Part shown: positions 13,301 to 23,900 of the stretch, one piece after another
Layout: the number at the start of each line of letters is the position of its first letter
Position numbering within the stretch: position 1 is the stretch's first letter
From: Himantopus leucocephalus
Taxonomy: Eukaryota; Chordata; Aves; Charadriiformes; Recurvirostridae
Length of the DNA stretch: 64,000 nucleotides
Direction of reading: 5' to 3'
Assembly: GCA_003993805.1 (NCBI GenBank)
Contig: RSEF01000003.1
Location: 86,588,920-86,652,919, forward strand
Program-made: the position numbers and the translations under genes
The notes under the pieces: generated by a model
The model's input: the letters and a program-made list of their open reading frames with translations, nothing else
What the model was told of the DNA's origin: nothing
Database searches by the model: none

Positions 13301-13531
13301 ATGGAGAGCGGAGGGACGGGGTGCGCTTGCCCCCGCCCGCCCCCGGCGGCGCTGCCCCCGCAGGGGTACTCGCTCCTCTCCTCCTCCTCCGGCCCCCGGT
13401 GCGGGCCGCGGCCCGGCCCGGCCCTAGCGCTCCTGCCCTTATCCCGCAGGTCCTCGCCCTTCTGGAGGCCCTGGGTGCCCGCGCCGGGAGAGGCGGGCCG
13501 GCGGAGCGGCACCGGCACCGGTCCCGCCGCG
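13301..13531 (+). CDS. RIPPLY2: RIPPLY2 coding exon 1
   Basis: 77 codons ending in phase 0 at donor G|GTGAGT (13532). It encodes a Pro/Ala/Ser/Arg-rich N-terminus and the FWRPW motif. An internal GT...AG segment, 13399-13449 (51 nt, in frame), may be a further intron that would split this exon before FWRPW. Confidence 0.88.
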
Positions 13532-16238
13532 GTGAGTGCAGGGGGGGAGCGGTCCGCCGCCGGTGTGGCCGTGGTAACGTCCAGGGAATCGGTGCGGGGG
13601 CGGCTCGGGGGGCGGCCCCCTCCTCTCTACCCCGAGGGTTTGGGTGCCGTGCCGGCGGGCTGATCTCTTGCTCTCTCCTCCGCAGCCTCACGGCCCCTGC
13701 GGGCTGGCGGGAGCCTCCCGAAAACTGGCGCAGTACACCCACCCCGTCAGGTAAGTGGCCGTCGCGGGCCGCCGACGGTTCCCGCGGGGGAGCTCCGGGC
13801 TCCCCTGGCTGCCCGGGCCCGTGGTGCTGCGGGGCCGGGAGGGAAGGAAGGGAGGGAGAGGGAAGAGCCCCTTGCTCGGCAGTGTGGTGCCGGACTGGCC
13901 AAGCACCGGCTCCCCCACCCCTTCGGATCCCACCCGTGTATTTATGTAGATACGGAGTCCTCCGCGCAGGACAGACATGGACCTGTTGGAGCGGTTGTGG
14001 TCCAGAGGAGGGCCACAAAAGTGACCAGAAGGATGGAGCACGGCTGCTATGAGAACAGGCTGAGAGTTGGGGTTGTTCAGCCTGGAGAAGAGGAGGCTCT
14101 GGGGAGACCTTATTGCAGCCTTTCAGTACCTAAAGGGGGCATATAAGAAAGATGGGGACAGACTTTTCAGCAGGGCCTGTTGTGATAGGACAAGGGGTAA
14201 TGGCTTTAAACTAAAAGAGGGTAGACTCAGACTAGATATAAGGAAGAAATTTTTTATCATGAGGGTGGTGAAACACTGGCACAGGTTGCCCAGAGGGGTG
14301 GTAGATGCCCCATCCTGGGAAACGTCCAAGGTCAGGTTGGACAGAGCTCTAAGCAACCTGATCTAATTGAAGATGTCCCTGCTTCTTGCAGGAGGATTGG
14401 ACTAGATGACCCTTAAAGGTCCCTTCCAACCCAAACAATGCTATGTTTCTGTATTAAGTGCCTTTGGAGTGATTTAGCCATGTAAGTGCTTTTGAACTGA
14501 CTGGTCCTTGGGCAAATGATTGCTAGCACTCATGGATTTACCATATCTTTAAGATGAGGTGTTGACGTGCTTCTGTGGTGTGGGGCTGATGCACAGTTAC
14601 GCGTATGGTGGGTTTTTTTTTGTGGTGGCGGGCTTGGCTGAAGCACCTTGCTACTCATTCGTGTGCTCAGGCTTAGAAAAGGGAGATGGGGGGTAGTTCC
14701 TCGGCTGTCTTGCTGTGCACACCTCCGGTGTCCTCCTGGTGCAAGGAAGCAGGTGGGAAAGAGTGGCAGGAGGAGAAGGACTGACTAAGCCAGCATTGCT
14801 GAGAAAAATACGCATGTAACTACTGTTTTAATGATGACAGTAATGGTAGTATCTGCACTGTCAGTTCTGGAAAGGAAATAAAATAACTACAGTGGAATCT
14901 GCAGGAGTCCGTATTCAGAAGCACTAGTAGGTGTTGCGGGGTGCTTCAAGTAATTGCACAGGTAGTTCTTCCAGATAAGATGCGGCTTTCTATCAAATCT
15001 AGGCTCTGACCCTTCAAATACTGATGCACAGGCTATCTAAGCAATTGCACGGACTTTGACTTCACTGTGACTGCTCCTGTGCTTAGGTATGAGTGAAAGC
15101 TGTGGGGAACACTGGGAATGGAGAGACGTTACAAAGCAAGTGTCAGTTACTTCGTGCTGCAAAGGAAGTAGTGTTCTGTTAAACAGTAGCCTAGAAAGCC
15201 CTTTCGTAATTGCTAGAAAACCATCTAGTTCTGTTTCTTAATGTATTTCTGTTATAAACAATCTGTACTCAGCATTTAATTATGACACAATGTGCTAGTC
15301 CCTTAGCTTTTGGGACTTTGTCTTTCTTCCAGCTACTTCCAAACTGTAAGCAAAAGAGGATGCTAGTTGAAAAGGAACAGGAACTGCAGAGTATATTAAT
15401 TGCAATATATTATCTCACTAGCTGATAGCCCTTGCTACACCATGATATTATCAGCAATTTTTATATTAATTTCTGGATACAACACAGCCTACTTTAAAAT
15501 CTAGACCCATAGGGCATCTTCTGTAAGGAGTCTGCTGCATGATTCTTCTTGAAAAGATAGGAGTTTGGGGTAAAATATCAAGGTCTGATCCCCCTAGACC
15601 TTTAACATTCCTTTCACTTGGAGATTTGTCTCAGACCATGGTAAACAATGACTTAGGTTGGGGACTGTCAGTAACAAAACTACTAATTTAATCCAAATAT
15701 ATTACGGATCCTGTTTGACACCCATTACATTCCCTAGGAATAGTTCCAGTGAGGGCAGTATTTTTTGGATCAGATCCCCAGGTAATACTGTTAATGAGGT
15801 ACTGGAATTTCAGTAATTTCAGACGCATTGGATCTCGGGCTTTAGGGTAGTTTTGCTCCAAACTATCACTTTAAGTGCATCTTTATATCTTCAGACGAAA
15901 ATACAGGATCCACAGAATATTTTTTGTATTTAAATGTAGAAGCCAGTTTAGCAATTGAGCATGTGAGGAAAAGTTCTGTAGGATGCTTAACAGAATTAAC
16001 CGTTTCTTGTCTGTCCGCCTCCAAGTAGAATATGTAGTAACAATAAGCAAACCTATTGTATACTTGTTTCAGACTATTTTGGCCCAAATCAAGGTGCTAT
16101 GATTATTTGTATCAGGAAGCTGAAGCACTTCTGAAAAACTTTCCAGTTCAAGCTACAATTTCCTTTTATGAAGACTCAGATAGCGAAGATGATGAAGATG
16201 AACTGGAACAAGATTCAAGAACAGAATCGGATTGCTGA
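13301..16238 (+). CDS. RIPPLY2: RIPPLY2, ripply transcriptional repressor 2 (spliced gene)
   Basis: Coding exons at 13301-13531, 13686-13750 and 16073-16238 join in frame to 153 codons. Ripply proteins bridge T-box factors such as Tbx6 to Groucho/TLE co-repressors in the nucleus and set somite boundaries. Seen here: the Groucho-binding motif FWRPW at residues 54-58; KLAQYTHPVRLFWPKS at about 91-105, across the last splice; and the Ripply homology segment FPVQATISFYEDSD at 122-135, followed by an acidic tail. The ATG has a good context (A at -3, G at +4). The mammalian protein is about 128 residues; the extra length is in the GC-rich N-terminus, which may hide a 51-nt intron (see findings). 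An upstream in-frame-shifted GTG frame is not used. Intron 2 carries a CR1 copy. CYB5R4 follows in the same direction 1.7 kb downstream. Confidence 0.93.
13686..13750 (+). CDS. RIPPLY2: RIPPLY2 coding exon 2
   Basis: Acceptor CTCCGCAG at 13678-13685 and donor CAG|GTAAGT at 13751. 65 nt, phase 0 in and phase 2 out. It encodes the segment ending KLAQYTHPV, matching the conserved lead-in to the Ripply homology region. Confidence 0.92.
13968..14450 (+). mobile_element. CR1 LINE 3' fragment in RIPPLY2 intron
   Basis: Typical avian CR1 3'-end sequence in plus orientation: the GACCTGTTGGAGCGG start, GGTTGTTCAGCCTGGAGAAG, AGGACAAGGGGTAATGG, GGTTGCCCAGAGGGG, then the terminal CCCTTCCAACCC and an ATGCTATG-like tail. 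It is 5'-truncated as usual and contains only non-functional coding remnants. Confidence 0.93.
14451..16072 (+). other. Rest of RIPPLY2 last intron
   Basis: No exon-like segment was recognised besides the flanking RIPPLY2 exons. The intron ends in ACTTGTTTCAG (16062-16072). Confidence 0.6.
16073..16238 (+). CDS. RIPPLY2: RIPPLY2 terminal coding exon
   Basis: The acceptor AG is at 16071-16072. The first base completes the split Arg codon, and the frame runs to TGA at 16236-16238. It encodes LFWPKSRCYDYLYQEAEALL, then the T-box-binding FPVQATISFYEDSD block and an Asp/Glu-rich tail, the most conserved part of the family. Confidence 0.96.
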
Positions 16239-16341
16239 TTGCAGGAAGGGCCAACACAACTTCTAAGACTTAATTTAAACTTAATATAAAAATGTATTAT
16301 AGTATTTTTAAAGATAATTTATTTGTATGTAAGTTATTCTT

Positions 16342-16347
16342 AATAAA
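16342..16347 (+). terminator. RIPPLY2 polyadenylation signal
   Basis: AATAAA lies 104 nt after the stop codon, followed by T/GT-rich sequence (TTTTGTAATTTTATCTG). This gives a short 3' UTR of about 125 nt. Confidence 0.85.
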
Positions 16348-16778
16348 ACTGAAATGTTTTGTAATTTTATCTGAGCTTTTTTCCTTTGTTCTATTCCTGT
16401 CCTGTTTTAGGCAGGGAAGGTATGGATTAGTATTTTTTATTTGAGGTCCTATATTTTGTAGACCATAACTTGGACATCAATTTTAGGAGCAGAGAACAGA
16501 TGCCTTGCTTTAAAGGGCTCTATGGTTATGTGACTTCCTTAAAGTTTGAGGACACAAGGAAGGCTTTTTTCACTGTGATTCAGTAGGCTCCATGTGGAAG
16601 CATATCATGGAATCATTGGATGAAGTATTCCCATGTTGTGCCTGCTGTTACAATGGAGTTTCAAACATGGAAAAGAGAAATGATAATAGCTGGTTTTGAG
16701 ATATAGAGAAGGGTCCAAATTCTGCTTGAGTTTTTGCTTTTAAGGAAGGGGTTTGCCTTAAGTCACTCATCCTCTCTT

Positions 16779-17422
16779 TGTCCTGGTTTGAGCAACACAG
16801 GACTAATTTCTCTTCTAATACTTGGGAAGACTGCACTTTTAGACTCTAGCATCTGAATTTGGGAAAATACTTACTTTATAGCCAGCTATGGTGTGTGGGT
16901 TCCAAGGTCTCAGTGTTTTTGAGCTTGCCAGGTGCAGGGATGAGGAGGAGCGAGGCCCGGGCACTTGACCCAAGCTGGCCAACAGGATTATTTCATACGA
17001 TGAACATAATATTCAATATAAATTAGAAAGTTTGTGGAGGAGTGCTCTTTTCCATGATGGCTGCCATCCTGAGAACTTCGTGCCCTGGTGCTGGACCCCT
17101 GAGCCCTTCCCTTCCTCCCAAAGCCATAGTGCTCACAGTGTCCGACATTTGCTGTCACTGCTGGGAGTGCACAGCTTCCTACTGGTAGAATTGGCTGAGT
17201 ATAATCTTTGTATATTTTATACTCATATCAGGATCAATATTGGTTCTTTAATGTTTTTAACGTTAATTATCTAATCTTATTCTATTAGATCTGTTTATAT
17301 GTCAACCCCCGGGTCTCCTTGTCTTTTGCCCGATTCCCCTTCCCTGGTGGAGAGGGGTCATCGGGTGATAGAATGAATGTCTAAAAGACAATAAATTGTT
17401 ATGGGTTCCTCAAACCATAACA
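16779..17422 (+). mobile_element. Solo LTR, copy B (same family as 4258-4906, inverted)
   Basis: It begins TGTCCTGGTTTGAG and ends CTCAAACCATAACA, the same imperfect inverted ends as copy A. The body matches copy A in reverse complement along its length. AATAAA at 17390-17395 gives plus orientation. The flanking pentamers are CTCTT (16774-16778) and CTCGT (17423-17427): four of five match, which would be a target-site duplication with one later change. No internal retroviral sequence adjoins it. It lies in the 1.7 kb between RIPPLY2 and CYB5R4. Confidence 0.85.
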
Positions 17423-17690
17423 CTCGTGTACATAAATGCAGCATGAAACGATCAATTTTGTTTGCAAAGTGGATATCAAGAAATGAGAAAAAAGGTCCAG
17501 TGTGAGTTGTTTTGACTGGGAGGTGGCGGGGGGTTATCTTTGACCACGGAAGCGAAGTTTGGTACCAATCATGGTGCAGGCCCAAGCTCCCCTGTTCCCC
17601 CAAGGAACAAAAAAATAAAAATTCCCGAAGTTTAATTCCAACGCCAGCGCCTCCGCCAGGTACACCTTGCGTACATACCTGAAGCGGGCC
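17423..17690. other. Spacer between LTR and CYB5R4 CpG island
   Basis: Nothing recognisable here; composition turns GC-rich from about 17640. Confidence 0.5.
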
Positions 17691-17913
17691 CGACATGGCA
17701 GCAGGGAAGTCTAGTTCCAGGCGGTTTCCACCGAGGCCCCCCCCCTCTACCTCCGCCTCGGCGGCGCGGCCGGGCCGGTACCGGTAGGCCTCTAACGCGC
17801 CTCAGCCCCGCCCGGGCCCGGGCCCCGCCCGCCGCCGCGCCTGCGCCCTGTGCCGCTGCGCTCCGCCCGCCCGCCCGCCCGCCGGGGCGCAGGCCGCGGC
17901 CCGGGCCGGCAGG

Positions 17914-17988
17914 ATGCTGAACGTGCCGCCGCAGGCCTTCCCCGCGCCCGGCTCCCAGCAGCGGGTGGCCGCCGGCGGCCGCGCCAAG
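17914..17988 (+). CDS. CYB5R4: CYB5R4 exon 1
   Basis: 25 codons, from [18 protein letters not shown] to GGRAK, ending in phase 0 at donor AAG|GTAGGG. The disordered N-terminus is nearly identical to the known vertebrate protein. Confidence 0.95.
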
Positions 17989-20900
17989 GTAGGGGCAGCT
18001 CGGCCGCCGCCGTCCGCGGGGGGGGGAGGGGTGTCGGTTGTCGGTCGCAGCCGGCGTTGGGGCCTTCGCCGGCACGGCGGCTCAGAGCCCTGCGGGGCTG
18101 CCGGTCACCGTCGCTCGGTGTGTGTGGGTGTAGGTGCGGCCCGGTGGGGTCAGCGGCTCCCCCGCCCCGTTTCGGCCGGCTGGCCCCGCCTGGCCCCTCT
18201 CGGCGGAGCCGCTGTGGTTTGCCGGTCGGTTCCCGGTTGCGGCTGGGGCCGGGTCGCCTCCGGTCGGTTCCCGGTTGCGGCTGGGGCCGGGTCGCCTCCG
18301 GCCGCTTCCCTGGAGAGGACTCCAGGCAACCGCCGAGGGGCCGCGGCGGCTGTGGCAGGGCCTCCCGGGCGAGGGGGACGGCTCAGCTGCGTCGCTGCAA
18401 AATGCTCGGTACTTCTCGTTTTAGAAGGTGGTGGAGATAGAGCTTCCTGCTGTGCCTCCCCAGGCTGTCTCGGGGCTCCTCCTGTGCAGAGGTGGAGACG
18501 TTCAGCTTGAAATTACTGCGCACCTGTTGGGGCTTCATCTTTGGAAGGGTTTTGGGGGCACTTGGTGTCTGCAGCTCTCGCTTGGGAAGCAGAATCGTAC
18601 ATAGACTGAAGTAGCATCAAGGGATGTGGGTCTATGTGCTCATTAGTTTTCTCGCTTCTGGTTTTGCTGCAGTTTTGTAAGACCACGATTCTTCAACCCT
18701 GTTCCCCGCTGCTGGGGTTTGGATCAAAGGGGTTCCCAGTATGTGGTGCTGTTGAAAAGGAAGGTGTTAGACACCCTGAAGGTCTTGCTCTGCTTTTCAG
18801 GGCAGGCCACGGCTAGTGCATCCCTGGTAAGCTGGAAGACTTCAGTCCCAGCTTTCTCAGGGTGAGATTTCCAGTTGCTGTAGGGCTTGCAGAAGGTCTT
18901 TATGAATGCTGTGAAGGTGAACTTTCCTACCTTGTTGTACCTGGCCATGATTTTCAGATCTGTTTTCCCTGTTGCTCATAGGTTTCCAGGCCATACCTCA
19001 AATGATGCCGATAAAGACTTGTTACCACCATAGGAGGACTTGGTATCTGCAGTTTGGTTTGGGAAGAGTCACCTAAATGTCTGTTGATGTACAATAATTC
19101 TCTTGTCTGGGTTACTAGGTAGGACGCTTCCTTAAGCACCCTTACTGCTGAGTAGGGCTCCCAAATATCAGTGAAGAATATGGGTTGTGTTATTTCTTGT
19201 TTTGTCTGAGTCCTCCTAGGGAGCTTAGAAAAGTTTATTGAATGGCTCTTTATTCCTTTAGAGTTTGATACATTTGTTATACTTGTATGTTTGTACATCT
19301 GTTATTTTTCAGGTACCTTTAAAACCAGGAAGGAGTCTTATGGATTGGATTCGACTAACTAAAAGCGGGAAGGACTTGACTGGTTTAAAAGGGAGGCTAA
19401 TTGAAGTGACCGAAGATGAGCTTGCTAAACACAACAAAAAGGAGGACTGCTGGATATGTATAAGAGGTTGGTTGCTGTGACGTTGCTTCTACGTTTTCTG
19501 CCTAGCTTCTCTCTTCTGAACTTAAAGAAGAAGTAACAAAACCCAAACAACAACAAAAGCCACACCCCAAAACAAACTATGCACCTTGATGTTTCAGCCA
19601 GGTGTAATCTTGACATAATTGGACACAACTTTGTTTAGGTTAGAGATTTTGCATCACAGATTTTTTTTTTGCTTTCAGGCCTTTCTTAAGAAGTCTTCCA
19701 CGTAGACATATTGTATGCCTATTTTATGTCTGCATATGAAAATAATAAACCACAAGATTGTAGGTGATGCCTCAAGTCATGAGGGCTTAGCAACAATAAG
19801 GCATTGAAAACACTGACATGTACTTACACTCCTCAGTCTTGGAGAGTTTATTATCCTTAGCAATTGCCTATTTTTAGTGATTGCTTTAAAGCATCCAGAG
19901 GCACATAAATATTAAAAATGTGACTTAAACCTGTATAATGGCCTTTGGGAAATAAGTGTGCAAGCCCACATATCATAAAACTTAGCAGGGCAAATGATAG
20001 TTGCTACACAGAGCAATTGTAATCTCTATCTAGCATAACAAATATCTGTGGTAACTAAGCCATTCTATTTATGTTATTATTTTTATGAAAATGTAGCTCG
20101 AAAGTTGAAAGTATCGTATGTTACAAGTTAACAATGTGTGAAAGGTGGCTTGGAGCAATAGCCATGGCTAAAAGAGTATTTTCAGTGCTGAAAATGAAGT
20201 TCCTAGTTGTCTTACAGAAAGGAGTAAAATGTTTGCTCCCCAGTTCAATCATTTAGAGGTTAAAATACATTAATATCGCCTTAAATTTGTTATGAGGTAA
20301 CAGCACTTCTATGAAGATAGATGAAGATTCTGTGAAGAAGATCGGAGTAGCTAATGTGACATTTCTCTAGGAAGAGTGGGTCATTTAGTGGTAACTTTGA
20401 TCTGGTAAGGAACAGCGTTGGTATTTGACATAATGTCATCTCAACTCCAGCAAAAGTTAAGAATTTCTCTGTGAGGGCGTTTGTGTTTTTCTTGGGTGTT
20501 AAAGAGGATGAGAGTGAAAGTAAGGGTAAAACATCATTCAGTACTGGCTTTTGAACAAAATAATAGGATTGTTAATGCTTTGTGTGCTGCTTTTGCACAT
20601 GCTAGCAAAACCATAGTGGGAGGAGAGCTAAAGAAAGCTTATTTACTGTGGAGGTCTGTTCTTTTTTCCTCTCAAAAAGGGACACTTACTACTGCAGACA
20701 GAATCACTGCTTCTGTTTTTAGTCTCTTATTCCCCCTTGACTGCATCTCTGAGGTTGTTTTTTTACAAGAACTCCATCATGCTGCTTCTGTATGTCTCTT
20801 TAAATTTTTCCATCTCTGCCTTTCCTTTGTTCTGGGACTACTAATGAAAAAAACCAGCATAACTGAGAATCCTGGTAGATTATCTGTAGACCTGATATAT

Positions 20901-23900
20901 GGACAGGTGGTAAAATAACACTGTCGTGGAAAAGCTAAATGAGGTCTCTGCATTGGTAGTTAGAGTGTCTTTATAAGAAAGAGCAGAAATTGATGAGAGG
21001 AATGCGAAGTAAAAGAAGAACAAGAGCTTACTTTGTTCAAAACCCCAGTATGATGATCATCAAAGAAAGCTGTCATATAGGCCACAAATTTATACATAAA
21101 ATGGGATGTCAGGGGAGTTAAAAAAAGCATGAAGGATATATAAATGAGATTCCTTTTGCTCCTGCAAGTTTGCTGGTAAATCAAGCATTTGACTAATGTT
21201 CAAGAGGTCCTAACTATGTAGATACTTATATTTTATTGCATGCAGTAATCAGTGTTGCACACAAGATGGCATAGTGGATACATCCATCAGGTCAGTAAAA
21301 TATGCAAAGATCCTTCCTTTGTTGTCTGGGATGATTGTTCTTACCGGCTAGGCTTGTCCGAAGTATGTCTCCCCTCGGCCAAGTGCTGAATGCCTACCTC
21401 TCCTTCTGAAGTAATTAATATATGCTTCTTAATGTGTTAAAAGCTTCTTATGAAAGCACTGGCACAGTTCTGCTTCTGGTAGCTTCCTGTTTTGATAATG
21501 TTATGTATCTTTAAATATTCTGCTAGGTAGACCTGCGATAGTCCTGTTAGCAGTGATATGTCTGTTGTTAAAACTGTTCATAGCTCCATTGTCTGGACTT
21601 TTTAATTACTCTGGTTGCATAGCAACAATAAGTAGACTTCATCATTTCAGGTCTACGAAGAAGCATTGTTTTATCTCCCTGGAAATACTAAGAATAGCGC
21701 TCATGTAGAAAGAATGCTGAGACCTTTTACTGGGGAAAATTTGGTACCAGCGTTGTAAGCTAATGTAAGTTAATGAACATAGGCTATGTTTAGATTTTTC
21801 TATTGCTGAATCTGAAGAATGGGAGTTCTGTTGCTGATGGTAGCAGTTTTTTTGTATGGCAGGCAGTTCATTCCCGTAGGCATTTTATTCCATAGGTGAT
21901 TCTATGATGGGTGGTAGGGAATCAACTGTGACAGCGCTTTAGGAGTAACTTAATTGGAAGGGAGAATGAAAACAATTCTCTGTGCTAACTAGCACAATTT
22001 TATGTCTCTGTTTAAACCAGCCTCTGGTTCTGTTACCCCCTAGCTGGGATACATCACGTTCAACTTCAAGGGTTTATTTTGTTAAAGTCTTAACCCGGCA
22101 GGTGTCTCCAGACATCCACTGGGACAAGTGGTATGGCACTGTGGGATTTGCCTCTCTATGTAATAAAATGTCTTGTGCTCTATACGATTGTGTAACTTAT
22201 GTTTCTGGTTTTGGAAAGTCATACTGTTTGTTCCGAATATGTCTACTGTTTGCCATTACAGTGTTTAATATGCATTAACCTTTTGGCTGGTTTTGGAGAT
22301 AGGAGCGGTTGTAGCGGTTCTGGAAATGCTGCTCATGTTTTCATATTCCATTTTCTGCAGGATTTGTGTATAATGTCACGCCATACATGGAATATCATCC
22401 TGGTGGTGAGGATGAACTGATGAAAGCAGCAGGAACTGATGGTACAGATCTCTTTGATCAGGTGAGAACCACTGGCATCAAATGACAATTGCTCACCAAA
22501 AGTTATTTTTGAAAAATGCATGTTTTCTGATTGTTTTTAGGGCATTCCAGTGGAAATGGCGATTTGAACTTTTTCAGGTCTAAGGAAAGGCAATGGGTTA
22601 CCGCTCAGAATGGCACTCGTGTGCTGAAAGAGGCATGTAGTTTAAACTTTGTACCAAAAGACAGTAACAAAAATGTCACTCTTATGTTGTTGGAATGATG
22701 CTTCAATTTTTGACCATTTTATTAAATTAATTTTTTAGCAGAAATGGCAGTAAAGCTAGCAACAACTTGAGATACCACCTTCTTAATAAATTACTACAAT
22801 GACTGATTGCTGTTGTTTGAGAGGCGTTTTCTTCTCAGAACTTTCACTTTTAAAATGCTTGTAGTATTCTTTTGTCTGTTAACTTGGCTGCTGCATTACC
22901 AGCAAACATAGTAGTCAGAAAAAAATGCCAGGACTGCTATTAACTGATTGTGAACAAATCACAGGATGACAGTTGGTCTCTTCTTTGTTTACGATTTCTT
23001 TAAATGTTTTGAAAAGACTGAGAAAATAAAGGGTCTGCAGAATGGGTGTACTTTCTGTAAGGAAACACTTGCAAACCTGGTGCTGTACCAGCACCACTGA
23101 GTTGGTATTTTTTAGAAACAGACATTCTTTGGGTCTCCTCGGCTCACAAGGTTTGTCTGAGAAACTGGGAAAGAGCAGAAAGGAAACCTCCTCTGTTTCT
23201 GAAGGGAAGTCTTTTACCTGCTTGTGCATCACAGTATGTTATGCCTTTATTTGCAAAATGTTTTTAACAATGAATGTAAGTAAAGATGTGATGTTTTCGT
23301 TTTGTTAGTTTATCTTTGGTTAATCCTTTCACAAATGAAGTGTTGGATTTGGGCATAATTCTCTGGTTTCAAGAAATTTGGAGTTTCTGTCCTAAAAGTT
23401 CATCCAGTATCAAGTTGTGCCCTGAAATTCTGTAGCTGGATCACTGTCAAGTATTGTATGATGTACTCAGAAACAGGAGTCTTGACATCAAGAATAATTG
23501 GGGAAGCCCCTCAAGTTGTTAGTAACTTCAGATACATACTTGCTACAATATTTATTTTTTTTTTTTAGTTTGTTTTGTCATGGGAGTGTTCAGATCCTTA
23601 AAATACGCTGTTTACATTTTTGTTTCTGGCTGTTGTCTTTCCTGTTCTGGAGGCATTTCGGTCATTATCCCCTCTGCATTACCATTCTGTGTCTGTCAGA
23701 TACTGATCTCTTCAAGAGTTTGGTAGGTTGCTAGTGTTTCTCAAGTTTCTGGAAAAATTAACTGTCAGTCAAAATCCTTAATTTCTTTCTATTATCTGTG
23801 TATGAGGAAACTACACCTTCTAGATGGGATTCTTTAGCTCATCTCCTTAGCTTATTCCATTTAAAGTTTTTATTTTTAAATCTCTACATGCCATTCAAAT

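Larger units (their letters stand above)
12650..13860. promoter_or_regulatory. CpG island over the RIPPLY2 5' end
   Basis: Base composition changes sharply from AT-rich to very GC-rich with dense CpG at about 12650. It stays so through RIPPLY2 exons 1 and 2, ending near 13860. It contains a (CAC)n/C-run around 12733-12760, long C runs, and a single N at 13078 next to a C homopolymer. Open frames in both directions here are products of GC richness and are not called as genes. Confidence 0.88.
17690..18340. promoter_or_regulatory. CpG island promoter of CYB5R4
   Basis: Very GC-rich, CpG-dense sequence spans exon 1. No TATA box was seen; GC boxes of the CCGCCC type are frequent at 17805-17885. 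This is the usual layout for a broadly expressed gene. The transcription start cannot be fixed but should lie in about 17780-17900. Confidence 0.85.

Noticed and set aside
12619..14018. Minus-strand frames upstream of and across RIPPLY2, as a possible divergent gene
   Set aside because: Pure Gly/Arg/Pro/Ala composition, runs through Ns and homopolymers, no splice or homology support.
13294..14052. Long GTG-initiated open frame over RIPPLY2 exons 1-2 and other long frames in the CpG island
   Set aside because: GC-rich DNA is poor in stop codons. The spliced RIPPLY2 frame explains the conserved motifs, while these frames do not carry them across the introns.
17032..17274. 80-codon frame with a hydrophobic segment, and its counterpart at 4406-4627 minus
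   Set aside because: Both lie wholly inside the two solo LTR copies; similarity between them reflects the shared LTR, not a protein.
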